Both the position numbers and the translations under genes were made by a program. Of a stretch of 64,000 bases of DNA, positions 29,017-37,786 are shown piece by piece; positions within the stretch are counted from its first letter, which is position 1, and each line of letters begins with the position of its first letter. The stretch comes from Candidatus Thiodiazotropha sp. (ex Myrtea sp. 'scaly one' KF741663) (GTDB lineage: Bacteria; Pseudomonadota; Gammaproteobacteria; Chromatiales; Chromatiaceae). The notes below the pieces were generated by a model. The model was not told the origin of the DNA and did no database searches. It saw only the letters and a list, made by a program, of their open reading frames with translations. Location of the stretch: the NCBI GenBank assembly GCA_025655555.1, contig JAHXIQ010000003.1, positions 479,626-543,625 of the forward strand, written 5' to 3'.

Positions 29017-29671
29017 GCTGTTAATATTTGATTGGGATGGGACTTTGATGGATTCAGAGGCCCGAATTGTCGCTTGTGTCGAGGCGGCAGTGAAGGACCT
29101 TGGCCTGAAGTCACCGGGACGCGAGGCGATAAGAAATATTATCGGTCTCGGCTTGCGTGAGGCAGTACATGCACTCTTTCCGGATGCCGGGGACAATCTG
29201 CACCTGGAAGTTGCGGAACGCTATCGTTCGCACTTCTTTAACTCGAACGAGGCACCCTCTGAACTCTTTAAGGGGGCCAGAGAGGTTATCGAGGGTTTGC
29301 ATGATGAAGGCTATCTCTTGGCCGTGGCTACAGGCAAAGGCCGCAGCGGTTTGAACCATGCCCTTGAAACCACTGAACTGCACCGTTTCTTTCATATCAC
29401 CCGCTGTGCCGACGAGACCTTTTCCAAGCCCCATCCGGAGATGCTGCATCAGATCATCGATCAAATGGGTGTCATGCCCAGACAGGCGCTGATGATTGGT
29501 GATACCGAATATGATCTACAAATGGCTGCCAATGCGAATATGCCTGCTTTGGGGGTGACCTACGGTGTACATAGCCAGGCGCGTCTGCTCCAGCACAAGC
29601 CGCTGGATTGTCTTCATCAGGTGACTGAAATCCCCACATGGCTTACCCGCAGACATGCGGAAGCAAAATAG
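29006..29671 (+). CDS. HAD-superfamily phosphatase (phosphoglycolate-phosphatase-like)
   Basis: 221 residues. HAD motif I is FDWDGTLMDSE (nucleophile Asp about 9), motif III lies around the Lys in FSKPHPEM, and motif IV is MIGDTEYDLQMA. The cap domain is helical. The substrate cannot be read from sequence. The start lies inside the rluC end, implying coupling. Confidence 0.88.
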   Translation: MKFELLIFDWDGTLMDSEARIVACVEAAVKDLGLKSPGREAIRNIIGLGLREAVHALFPDAGDNLHLEVAERYRSHFFNSNEAPSELFKGAREVIEGLHDEGYLLAVATGKGRSGLNHALETTELHRFFHITRCADETFSKPHPEMLHQIIDQMGVMPRQALMIGDTEYDLQMAANANMPALGVTYGVHSQARLLQHKPLDCLHQVTEIPTWLTRRHAEAK

Positions 29672-29706
29672 TTATTATTAAATCAATAGGATGAAATGGA
29701 TTTATC

Positions 29707-30696
29707 ATGTCAGATCTAAATACAAATGAACCACGTAACCAATCCGAGCCCACCCGTTGGGAGCGCAATCTTCTGCATGAGATGCTGATGGCTACCGTTG
29801 ATGAGAAACGCCGCAGCCGACGCTGGGGCATCTTCTTCAAGTTTCTGACCTTCGGTTATCTGTTCCTGATTCTGGGTCTCCTTGTCTGGTCTGATGATAT
29901 GAAGATGAGCCAAACCGTTGCCAAGGAGCATACAGCGCTGGTGCAGGTGGAAGGCCTTATCTCATCTGAGACTAAGGCCAGTGCGGATAAAGTGATCACC
30001 GGTCTGCGTAATGCTTTTGAAGATAAGAAGACCAAAGGGGTAATCCTGCGCATGAATACACCGGGCGGCAGTCCGGTACAGTCCCGCTACATCAACCGCG
30101 AAATTGTCCGGCTGAAAGAGAAGTATCCCGATATACCGGTGTATGCGGTAGCGGTGGATATCTGTGCTTCAGGTGGTTACTACATTGCGGCAGCGGCTGA
30201 CAAAATATATGCCGACGAGGGGAGCGTGGTGGGTTCCATCGGTGTGCTGATCAACGGCTTCGGATTTGTCGAAGGGATGGAGAATCTGGGTATCGAAAGA
30301 CGCCTCATGACAGCCGGTGAAAACAAGGGCATTCTCGACCCATTCACCCCCCTGAACGAAGACCATGAGGCCTATATTCAGGGTATGTTGGGGGAACTGC
30401 ATCAGCAGTTCATCGATACGGTCAAAGAGGGACGGGGTGACCGCCTAAAAGATGAAGAGAATCCTCAAATCTTCAGTGGCCTTTTCTGGAGTGGAGAGGA
30501 AGCCAAGCGTCTGGGCCTGGTCGACGAATTCGGTAGTAGTAGCTACGTGGCCAGAGAGGTAATCAAAGCGGAAGAGATTGTCGACTTCACTGTAGAAGAG
30601 GAGTTCTGGGATCGTTTTGCCAAACGTCTGGGAGCGGGCGCTGCCAGCATGTTGGGTCAAATCAGTGGTCTCAGTAACGGGTGGCAGATTCAGTAG
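29707..30696 (+). CDS. sppA: Signal peptide peptidase SppA (S49 family, short form)
   Basis: 329 residues. One membrane helix (about 47-63) is followed by the periplasmic S49 domain, with catalytic Ser in CASGGYY (about 154) and a candidate general-base Lys in GENKGILDPF (about 206). It degrades cleaved signal peptides in the membrane. It is the third gene of the rluC-HAD-sppA run. Confidence 0.92.
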   Translation: MSDLNTNEPRNQSEPTRWERNLLHEMLMATVDEKRRSRRWGIFFKFLTFGYLFLILGLLVWSDDMKMSQTVAKEHTALVQVEGLISSETKASADKVITGLRNAFEDKKTKGVILRMNTPGGSPVQSRYINREIVRLKEKYPDIPVYAVAVDICASGGYYIAAAADKIYADEGSVVGSIGVLINGFGFVEGMENLGIERRLMTAGENKGILDPFTPLNEDHEAYIQGMLGELHQQFIDTVKEGRGDRLKDEENPQIFSGLFWSGEEAKRLGLVDEFGSSSYVAREVIKAEEIVDFTVEEEFWDRFAKRLGAGAASMLGQISGLSNGWQIQ

Positions 30697-30706
30697 TGTC
30701 GTGTGG

Positions 30707-30724
30707 CCGGGGCTGTCGCCCCGG
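30707..30724. terminator. Terminator between convergent sppA and hypE
   Basis: Perfect 7-bp stem CCGGGGC (30707-30713) / GCCCCGG (30718-30724) with a TGTC loop, placed between the sppA stop and the hypE stop. No long T tract. Confidence 0.6.
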
Positions 30725-30729
30725 TCTGC

Positions 30730-31737
30730 TCAACAGATACGGGGCAGGGGATCGTCCTCCAGCTCTTCCAGAATGCGGGCGCCTCCCAGTTCTGTCTGTA
30801 GCACCACATAGGGATCTTCAGCCGTAATCGTCCCTATCAAGGCCGCCGATTCTCCCTCAGGCAGATCTTGCCACCGTTTTAAGACGGTCTCCGCATCGCC
30901 CGGGGCAACAACCGCCACAACACGGCCTTCGCAGGCGAGATAGAGCGGATCGTAGCCCAGCATCTCACACACAGAAATGACCGGCTCCCGAATGGGGATA
31001 GCGGTCTGGGAGAGCTGTACCTGATAGCCGGTGGCCCGGATGATTTCATGAGCCACAGTCGCCAGTCCTCCCCGGGTAGGATCCCGCATGAACCGAAGAC
31101 CAGGCAGGTCGAGCAGTGACTGGGTGAGAGCGAGGACGCTGCCGGCATCGGAGAGTAAGTCGCCCCGCAGGCCGAACTGCTCCCTGGCCAGCATGACGGC
31201 AATACCGTGATCTCCGACCGGTCCGCTGACAAGCAGTTGGTCTCCGGGCTGGATTTGATCGAGACCTAGTCGAAGCCCAGGCTGACGCAGTCCGATACCC
31301 GTGGTCGCCAGATAGATGCCTCCCCCCTCACCACGGCGAACGACTTTGGTGTCTCCAGCCACGACCTCTACGTCAATCGCCTTTGCCGCGTCGGCAATGC
31401 CCTGGATGATACGTTCCAGTTGGGCGACCTCAAATCCCTCTTCGATAAAGGCATTGAGGCTCAAGTATTGGGGTGTGGCACCACTGACCGCCAGATCATT
31501 GGTGGTGCCGTGTACCGCCAGGGAGCCGATATTACCACCGGGAAACTCCAGCGGCTGGACCGTGAAACCATCGGTGGTGAACAGGAGCTCACCCTCCGAA
31601 TCGATCGGAAGATGGACGGCATCCGCCTGCACATCAAGGTTTGGATTGCTCAGGTAGCGTGCAAAGAGTTCTTCAATCAACTCCCGCATGAAACGTCCGC
31701 CATTACCATGGGCGAGGGAGATATGGCTGTCTTGCAT
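30730..31737 (-). CDS. hypE: Hydrogenase maturation protein HypE
   Basis: 335 residues with PurM-like N- and C-terminal domains (HGNGGRFMRELI at the start, VVAGDTKVVRRGEGGG, DPTRGGLATVAHE). It ends in PRIC, the C-terminal Cys that carries the thiocarboxamide/thiocyanate in CN ligand synthesis for [NiFe] hydrogenase. HypE dehydrates the carbamoyl group supplied by HypF. No other hyp or hydrogenase gene is in this window, but hypE is typically the last gene of a hyp operon. Here the upstream neighbour is the sulfur globule gene, so it is detached. Confidence 0.93.
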   Translation of the reverse strand: MQDSHISLAHGNGGRFMRELIEELFARYLSNPNLDVQADAVHLPIDSEGELLFTTDGFTVQPLEFPGGNIGSLAVHGTTNDLAVSGATPQYLSLNAFIEEGFEVAQLERIIQGIADAAKAIDVEVVAGDTKVVRRGEGGGIYLATTGIGLRQPGLRLGLDQIQPGDQLLVSGPVGDHGIAVMLAREQFGLRGDLLSDAGSVLALTQSLLDLPGLRFMRDPTRGGLATVAHEIIRATGYQVQLSQTAIPIREPVISVCEMLGYDPLYLACEGRVVAVVAPGDAETVLKRWQDLPEGESAALIGTITAEDPYVVLQTELGGARILEELEDDPLPRIC

Positions 31738-31789
31738 GGTCGTTATCTGTCCGTCGTTGTCGGTTGAAGATTTATCGTGGGATATGTCA

Positions 31790-31815
31790 AAAAAAACCCC
31801 GCCGTTCTGGCGGGG
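31790..31815 (-). terminator. Terminator of the sulfur globule protein gene
   Basis: The stem is CCCCGCC (31797-31803) / GGCGGGG (31809-31815) with a 5-base loop. On the minus strand it is followed by a run of U residues (the A-run at 31789-31796 on the plus strand). This is the classical intrinsic terminator form, 24 bases after the stop of the Gly/Tyr-rich gene. Confidence 0.85.
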
Positions 31816-31839
31816 TACGAGACTCTATCCAGCAGATTA

Positions 31840-32169
31840 TTATTCTGTGGTTGCTGGTGGTGCAGCAGCCGGTGCTGCGGGTGCGGCGTAGGGATAACCG
31901 TAACCGGGATAGCCGCCGTAACCATAGCCAGGATAACCACCATAGCCATAGCCAGGATAACCACCATAGCCATAGCCGGGATAACCACCATAGCCGTAGC
32001 CTGGATGGCCCCAGGGACCGCCATAGCCGTAAGGCCCATAGGGTCCATAGTAATAATCGTCGTCATCGAACCAATCAAAAGGTCCCCAGAATGCTTGGGC
32101 AGGCAACGCGACAAGCAGGGCAGATCCGGTGACAAGAGCGGCAGCAGTCATTTTCAGGGTTGTTTTCAT
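31840..32169 (-). CDS. sgp: Sulfur globule protein (SgpA/SgpB-like)
   Basis: 109 residues from the ATG at 32169 (GGAG 10 bases upstream; the in-frame ATG at 32178 is too close to it). A signal peptide (about 1-24, ending PAQA) is followed by AFWGPFDWFDDDD. Then comes a Gly/Tyr/Pro-rich region with four copies of GYGGYPGY-type units and a Pro/Ala tail. This matches the size, export signal and composition of the envelope proteins of periplasmic sulfur globules in purple sulfur bacteria. It has its own RBS and intrinsic terminator, so it is probably a monocistronic, highly expressed gene. A generic Gly-rich exported protein remains possible. Confidence 0.8.
   Translation of the reverse strand: MKTTLKMTAAALVTGSALLVALPAQAFWGPFDWFDDDDYYYGPYGPYGYGGPWGHPGYGYGGYPGYGYGGYPGYGYGGYPGYGYGGYPGYGYPYAAPAAPAAAPPATTE
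31905..32005 (-). repeat. 24-bp tandem repeats in the sulfur globule gene
   Basis: Four near-perfect copies of a 24-base unit encode YGGYPGYG in tandem. The units differ by single bases. The number of units can be expected to vary between strains. Confidence 0.9.
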
Positions 32170-32350
32170 GATTGACATTCTCCTTCGTATCTCTGGACGC
32201 ATCAGTGGGTAGTGCGTCTTGTTTTCGCCTTTTTTTAGATTCCAGGTTCACTGATTACTGAGTCAATTCCCTATGAACCTGATACTTAATATATGACAGT
32301 CGGGGTAAATTTTCTTGATCCAAATCACTAAATAAGCAAACGTTAATATG

Positions 32351-33478
32351 TCATCGGGAAATTAACCGAGCCAGCCGCTCAAAAGCCTGGGCAATTTGGC
32401 TGTCAGTGTTGTGGAAATGGGGTGAGAAGCGGATGCCGCCACCTCGATAAGCGCAAACTACTTGAGTATCCATCAGCTGCTGTTGCAGAGCTGCGTTGTC
32501 CTTATCCGGCACGCGGAAGGTGACGATGCCTGCCCGGCTTTGTGGATCACGCGGTGTTAGTAGTTCGAAGCCTCTGGCATCCACCTGGGCAATGATCTTG
32601 TCGCAATTGTACTCGATGAGATGGGACACCTTTTCGATCCCCATTTCCAGCAGCAAGCCTAAGCTGCTATGCAGGGCATGAATGCCCAACATATTTGGGC
32701 TGCCACACTCGAATCGACGCGCACTGGTGGCAGGTTCCCAATCCTGACGATCGAAGTCCCAGGCATTTTCCACCATGTGCCATCCGAACTGGCGGAGTTG
32801 CAACTTTTCCCGCAATGTTTCACTGCAATAGAAGAGCGCCAGGCCTTCAGGACCCAGCATCCACTTGTGTCCATCCGCAACCACAACGTCTGCTTGGTTG
32901 GAAACGACGTCAAAGGATAGGGCGCCGAGGCTTTGGATGGCATCGATAACGAAAACAATCTGATGCTCATGGCAGAACTTTCCCAGCTTGGGGAGTTGCA
33001 TTCTGCGGCCGGAAGCGTACTGAACCGAGCTGACTGACAGCAGACGGGTGTTCTCGTCGCACAAACGCATAAGGGCCGCTTCCGGGTCATCCTCTGATGT
33101 CAGATCGAGTAAACGTATCTCCACGCCTTTTGGTTCCAGGGATTGCCAGACGATCCGGTTGGACGGAAACTCCTGAGCGATGGATACAATATTGTCACCC
33201 GCCTCCCAGTCAATGCCATGAGCGATAACCGAAAGTCCCTCTGAAGTACTTTTCAACAGCGCAATATCCTCGGGGGAGGGGGCATTTATCAGTTGAGCCA
33301 GTTGCGATCGGAGTGCAGACTCAGTTTTCATCCAGGCTGGATAGTGCATGGCGCCCGTTGAGCCATTCTCTTGCGCAAAACGAGCCACAGCCTCAACTGT
33401 CTGGATCGGCCAGGGTGCAACGGCCGCATGGTTGAGGTAGATCATGTGGGGATCCAGAGAAAAGTGGTGTGAACTCAT
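32351..33478 (-). CDS. Class V aminotransferase (PLP-dependent)
   Basis: 375 residues of fold type I. The PLP Lys is in ADGHKWMLGPEG (about 208). An HHNFxxN-like start (MIYLNHAAVAPWP) and a C-terminal YRGGGIRFSPHFHN arm match the class V/isopenicillin-epimerase-like group rather than SufS/IscS; no catalytic Cys loop of a desulfurase is apparent. Substrate unknown. It is monocistronic between the sgp promoter and the divergent cupin gene. Confidence 0.8.
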   Translation of the reverse strand: MSSHHFSLDPHMIYLNHAAVAPWPIQTVEAVARFAQENGSTGAMHYPAWMKTESALRSQLAQLINAPSPEDIALLKSTSEGLSVIAHGIDWEAGDNIVSIAQEFPSNRIVWQSLEPKGVEIRLLDLTSEDDPEAALMRLCDENTRLLSVSSVQYASGRRMQLPKLGKFCHEHQIVFVIDAIQSLGALSFDVVSNQADVVVADGHKWMLGPEGLALFYCSETLREKLQLRQFGWHMVENAWDFDRQDWEPATSARRFECGSPNMLGIHALHSSLGLLLEMGIEKVSHLIEYNCDKIIAQVDARGFELLTPRDPQSRAGIVTFRVPDKDNAALQQQLMDTQVVCAYRGGGIRFSPHFHNTDSQIAQAFERLARLISR

Positions 33479-33550
33479 GGTGTCTCTCGCAAGGTTTGGT
33501 TAGCATGCAGTTTGGCTATTTGATTACCTACAGGCAAGACAGTGAACCCC

Positions 33551-33928
33551 ATGCAACCGAAAGTCGTCAAATATTCAGCGGATAAAGAGTACTTCTTCCG
33601 TGAAGGGTGTTTCATCAATGAACTCTCGAACAGTCTTGAAGATGAGGCACTTTCAATCGCACGTGCGAGAGTCAGACCCGGCGAGACAACACGTTGGCAT
33701 AAACTCAAGGACAGGGTTGAACGCTATGTTATCTTGCAAGGCAGCGGTGAAGTGGCAACGGGAGATGAGCCGCCACAGAGGGTTACTGAAGGTGATGTGG
33801 TTGTGATACCGGCAGACTGTCCGCAGAGAATCTTGAACCGAGGAGATATAGACCTGATATTTTTGGCCCTCTGTACCCCGCATTTTACACCTGATTGCTA
33901 TATAGACTTATCAGAGGTAACAGCCTAG
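33551..33928 (+). CDS. Small cupin-domain protein
   Basis: 125 residues from the ATG at 33551 (GTG 33542 is an in-frame alternative). Single cupin barrel: motif 1 is around ARVRPGETTRWHKLKD and motif 2 around EGDVVVIPADCPQRILN. One usual metal-ligand His in motif 2 is replaced by Gln/Arg, so metal binding is uncertain. Divergent from the aminotransferase gene. Function unknown. Confidence 0.75.
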   Translation: MQPKVVKYSADKEYFFREGCFINELSNSLEDEALSIARARVRPGETTRWHKLKDRVERYVILQGSGEVATGDEPPQRVTEGDVVVIPADCPQRILNRGDIDLIFLALCTPHFTPDCYIDLSEVTA

Positions 33929-33944
33929 GGCCTGTTAACAGGCC
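33929..33944. terminator. Perfect 16-bp palindrome between convergent genes
   Basis: GGCCTGTTAACAGGCC lies between the cupin stop (33928) and the transporter stop (33951). Its position suggests a bidirectional terminator, though no strong T tract follows. A palindromic binding site is an alternative. Confidence 0.45.
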
Positions 33945-33950
33945 TTGGCA

Positions 33951-35063
33951 CTATGTCTTTCTTATACGGTTTCTCATCATCTCCATAAGCAGGCCTATTA
34001 ATAAACCAGCTGCCACATTGATGATGACACAGCTGACACCGGTTGTGACCAGCACAAACAATTCCCATCCATTTGCCTGAAAAAGCGACTGACTCTTTGC
34101 GAGTTGTAAACCTGCAAGCATCAATAGTGCGCCCAGTGCAGCCAGTGGCAGTAGTGACAAGAGCTTCATGGCATCAGGCCCCATGAACAGACCCAGTGAA
34201 AGGCAGGTGATGCCAAATATTGCAGGTGCCAGTCCGCTACGCGCACCGAATCTGTGTTGGACCACGAGGCCGCCCGCACCATGACACATGGGAAAAGCAC
34301 CGATGGGTGCAAGGCAGAAATTGAGTGCGCCGGTAGTGATGGCCAGACGGTTTGGGGAGATACGATCAGTATCTGACGGAAAGAGATCAGATGCAATTGC
34401 GGCGGTAACCACAACTGCATTGGTTAATGTCAACGCAAGCTGAGGTAATAGCAGGATAAGTGCCGATGTCTGGATCTCATCCCACCCAAAGCTGATTAGC
34501 GATGGAAGATAAATATCCAGTTTTATTTGGGGTAGGGCGTGATCACCGCTGATGATCGACCAGCAGGAAATGCCGATCACGACAAGTAATACAGTAAAGG
34601 ACTTAAGCCTTGTCTGCTGCAGAATAATCAGCAAAAGCAGGGCAATGATGCCGATCATCCACTCATCCATGATGAGCTGAAACCCCGCCCAGGCGAGAGT
34701 CAGTCCAAGACCCAGTTGAATGCCTGAGAGTACTGTCTGAGGAATCTTTTTTGCAATACCGTTAATCACACCCAGCACAGCAAGCAGAAGCAGTACCAGA
34801 CCGAGCAAGACACCGGTTGCAGCCACTGTGGCAGCATCGAGGTGCGTTGTAATAACAATCGCCGCCACCACCTTCATTGGCTGGACCGGTACGGGACGGC
34901 GGTAGATCAGTGCAGTGAATAGTGCAAAGAAACCAAATCCGATGAACAGCCCTGAAGGATCGATATGCTGTAGTGTAAGAACACCCAGAACGATGGGAAG
35001 AAAGGTGCCCAGATCGGCAAATGCGCCGGAAAATTCACCTACATAGCGGTGCAGTCTTGGCAT
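33951..35063 (-). CDS. MOT1-family (SulP-like) molybdate/sulfate transporter
   Basis: 370 residues with about ten hydrophobic helices. The N-terminal FSGAFADLGTFLPIVLG and GLFIGFGFFALFTALIYRRPVPVQPMK are hallmarks of the MFS_MOT1/putative sulfate-molybdate transporter family. The second half repeats the pattern (PIGAFPMCHGAGGLVVQHRFGA). It lies 18 bases downstream of gltA on the same strand, so it is probably co-transcribed with citrate synthase. Substrate choice between molybdate and sulfate is not resolved by sequence. Confidence 0.82.
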   Translation of the reverse strand: MPRLHRYVGEFSGAFADLGTFLPIVLGVLTLQHIDPSGLFIGFGFFALFTALIYRRPVPVQPMKVVAAIVITTHLDAATVAATGVLLGLVLLLLAVLGVINGIAKKIPQTVLSGIQLGLGLTLAWAGFQLIMDEWMIGIIALLLLIILQQTRLKSFTVLLVVIGISCWSIISGDHALPQIKLDIYLPSLISFGWDEIQTSALILLLPQLALTLTNAVVVTAAIASDLFPSDTDRISPNRLAITTGALNFCLAPIGAFPMCHGAGGLVVQHRFGARSGLAPAIFGITCLSLGLFMGPDAMKLLSLLPLAALGALLMLAGLQLAKSQSLFQANGWELFVLVTTGVSCVIINVAAGLLIGLLMEMMRNRIRKT

Positions 35064-35081
35064 GAATTGCTGTGTAAGCTA

Positions 35082-36377
35082 TCAACGTTTGTCGATGGGT
35101 ATGTACTCCCGGCGAGGACTGCCTTTATAGATCTGTCTCGGGCGGCCAATTTTCTGTTCGGGATCATTCATCATCTCCATCCAGTGAGCGACCCAACCTA
35201 TCGTTCGTCCGATGGCAAACATAACGGTGAACATATTGTTCGGTATACCGAGTGCGCGGTAGATAATACCTGAGTAAAAATCAACATTGGGATAGAGTTT
35301 ACGCTGAATGAAATAATCATCATTCAATGCTATCTCTTCCAGTTTCAGAGCCAATTCAAAAAGCGGGCTATCATTATCGGCCAATTTTTCCAGAACCTCC
35401 TTGCAAACCTCTCGCAGAATACCCGCTCTGGGATCGAAGTTTTTATAAACACGGTGACCAAAACCCATCAGGCGAAATTTATCTTTCTTATCTTTCGCTT
35501 TTGCAATGTATTTATCGATTTGAGAGACATCACCGATTTCAGTCAACATATCGAGAACCGCTTCATTGGCGCCGCCATGAGCCGGTCCCCACAACGAAGC
35601 GATACCTGCTGCAATACAGGCAAAAGGATTGGCTTGAGAGCTACCGGCCAGCCTGACGGTGGAGGTGCTCGCATTCTGTTCATGGTCCGCATGAAGTATG
35701 AATAACAGATTGATTGCTTTTTCCGCGATAGGATTGACCTCGTAAGGCTCGCAGGGTGTAGAAAACATCATATGAAGAAAGTTTGCGCAATAGGAGAGCT
35801 CATTTCTGGGGTAGATAATAGGTTCGCTGATATTGTGTTTGTAGCTCGCAGCGGCAATAGTAGGCATCTTGGCAAATAGACGGTGAGCCGAAATTTCTCG
35901 ATGCTTAGGGTCATTGATATCAAGAGAGTCGTGATAAAAGGCGGAGAGAGAACCCACCACGCCGACCATGATAGCCATTGGGTGTGCGTCATGATGAAAT
36001 CCATCATAAAAATTTTTCAGGGTTTCATTGAGCATTGTGTGATAAACAATCAACTGCTCGAACTTTTGCAGTTGTGTACGACTTGGCAGGTCGCCATAAA
36101 GCAGTAAATAAGCAACTTCGAGATAGGTTGATTGTTCAGCGAGTTGTTCTATAGGATAGCCTCTATATTCGAGAATGCCTGCCTCACCATCGATATAGGT
36201 GATACGGCTCTCACAACTCGCCGTCGACATGAAGCCGGGATCGTAGGTCAATACTCCCGTGTCCCGATAGAGTTTTCTCACATCTACAGCATGCGGACCT
36301 TGGGTGCCACTGATAACGCCCAATGTTTCTGATAGACCCTCTTGTTCGTTGACTAATTTATATGAGTTGTCAGCCAT
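35082..36377 (-). CDS. gltA: Citrate synthase
   Basis: 431 residues from ATG 36377, which has GGAGGAGA directly upstream; the longer open frame to 36488 has no RBS. Type II gammaproteobacterial citrate synthase with catalytic His in [11 protein letters not shown] and [13 protein letters not shown], and Asp in PNVDFYSG. It condenses acetyl-CoA and oxaloacetate in the cytoplasm. mqo at 46 kb supplies the oxaloacetate side of the cycle. Confidence 0.96.
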   Translation of the reverse strand: MADNSYKLVNEQEGLSETLGVISGTQGPHAVDVRKLYRDTGVLTYDPGFMSTASCESRITYIDGEAGILEYRGYPIEQLAEQSTYLEVAYLLLYGDLPSRTQLQKFEQLIVYHTMLNETLKNFYDGFHHDAHPMAIMVGVVGSLSAFYHDSLDINDPKHREISAHRLFAKMPTIAAASYKHNISEPIIYPRNELSYCANFLHMMFSTPCEPYEVNPIAEKAINLLFILHADHEQNASTSTVRLAGSSQANPFACIAAGIASLWGPAHGGANEAVLDMLTEIGDVSQIDKYIAKAKDKKDKFRLMGFGHRVYKNFDPRAGILREVCKEVLEKLADNDSPLFELALKLEEIALNDDYFIQRKLYPNVDFYSGIIYRALGIPNNMFTVMFAIGRTIGWVAHWMEMMNDPEQKIGRPRQIYKGSPRREYIPIDKR

Positions 36378-36944
36378 CGATCTCCTCCAATAACAATATA
36401 TTTTCTGCGTTTTTTTTATGAACAGAAGATCATAAAGATATTGTGAGTATAGATCTTGATGGCTTTGTCGTTGCTTGTTCAAAAGCAATATTATCGATAT
36501 GTCTTATTCAGTTGACGTTAAAATGATCGGTTCTAGAACGGTGTATATATCTATGCTACCCGTCATGCCAACGAATATCTGAGTCCTATAACCCTATGAA
36601 AATATGGCGCTAGATTAGGATTTAAGATGACATTGTTTGTAGGTTTGCAGATTTAGTAGTCGTCCGAAAAATAGCTAATCTGTACGACTTATCATTCTTA
36701 CTAATGGCTGATAAGCATTCGAACCAACTGGTAGAAGAAAAGAGGTTTATAGTTATTAATTCTTAATGTACTTTATAGATACTTTAAATAAGTCATTGAT
36801 AATAATAATGGTATATTGTATTTAATAGGGCTTAAGTAAGCTCTGGAATGGCTGCTTTTGTCACGCCATAGAAGCAGAAAAAAACACCCCTAGTAACGCT
36901 GCTTCCGAACAGAAAAGCCGAATACGTTGAGTTTATAGATTGGG
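36378..36944. other. AT-rich intergenic region upstream of gltA
   Basis: 567 bases with no supported gene. It holds the gltA promoter (leftward) and the 3' end of the pst transcript. Several AT-rich stretches (36600-36640, 36740-36830) could be promoters, but I cannot assign one. No clear terminator hairpin is seen after the last pst gene. Confidence 0.5.
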
Positions 36945-37748
36945 TTAGCCGTAGCGTCCCTCAATATAATCAGCAGTCTCTTTCTTATCCGGGGTCACAA
37001 AAAGATCTTGGGTCAGTTGGTGCTCAACAACTTTACCCATTAGCATAAATATACACTCTTCACTTGCACGTCTTGCTTGCGCCATGTTGTGGGTGACAAT
37101 CAGAATGGTGTATTCACCGCGCAGTTCCCAAATCAGTTCTTCGACAGCAGCAGTTCCTTTAGGATCGAGCGCAGAGCAGGGCTCATCCATCAAGAGTACA
37201 CTGGGTTTTACGGGCAGGAGGCGCGCAATGCATAGTTTTTGTTGTTCTTCCAAAGAGAGAGCTGTCGCTTTTTTATTCAGGTGGTCTTTGACTTTGTCCC
37301 ATAAGAGGACTTGTCGTAGTGAAGTTTCGACAATCTCCTCTTGGTCTGATTTAGATGTTTTTCCACCACCTGCATGGAGCTTGTGACCGAAAAGAATATT
37401 CTCTCGAATTGATGAGGGTAATGGATTGGGACGCTGAAAAACCATACCTATTCTCTTACGTACCTGAACGAGTTCGACATCGGGATCATAGATATTTTTA
37501 TCCAAAACATCGATTGTCCCATTGATGCGCACATAACCGAGCCTCTCATTAATACGGTTGACACTGCGTAAAAAAGTTGACTTTCCACAACCGGAAGGTC
37601 CGATGAGAGAGGTGATCATACCGTTTCTGATATTGAGGTCTACATCAAAAAGCGCCTGAAAAGTGCCGTACCAAAGATTGAGCTTTCTGGTGCGGATAGC
37701 GTACTCAGGTATAGAATTCTCAATGGTTTCTACGCTTGCTGCTTGCAT
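36945..37748 (-). CDS. pstB: PstB-like phosphate ABC ATPase with degenerate signature motif
   Basis: 267 residues of the PstB family. Walker A GPSGCGKST (about 50-58), Walker B/D-loop LLMDEPCSALDP and H-loop VTHN (about 217) are intact. The signature motif, normally LSGGQQQRLCIAR in PstB, reads LSLEEQQKLCIAR (about 162): both Gly of LSGGQ are lost. It lies at the end of the pst operon next to a second PstB with complementary lesions. I infer a heterodimer in which this subunit supplies the Walker A/B/H side of the single consensus ATP site. Confidence 0.88.
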   Translation of the reverse strand: MQAASVETIENSIPEYAIRTRKLNLWYGTFQALFDVDLNIRNGMITSLIGPSGCGKSTFLRSVNRINERLGYVRINGTIDVLDKNIYDPDVELVQVRKRIGMVFQRPNPLPSSIRENILFGHKLHAGGGKTSKSDQEEIVETSLRQVLLWDKVKDHLNKKATALSLEEQQKLCIARLLPVKPSVLLMDEPCSALDPKGTAAVEELIWELRGEYTILIVTHNMAQARRASEECIFMLMGKVVEHQLTQDLFVTPDKKETADYIEGRYG

Positions 37749-37786
37749 GAAGTATTCCAGATAAATGTGTGTGGCCGAGCTTGGAG

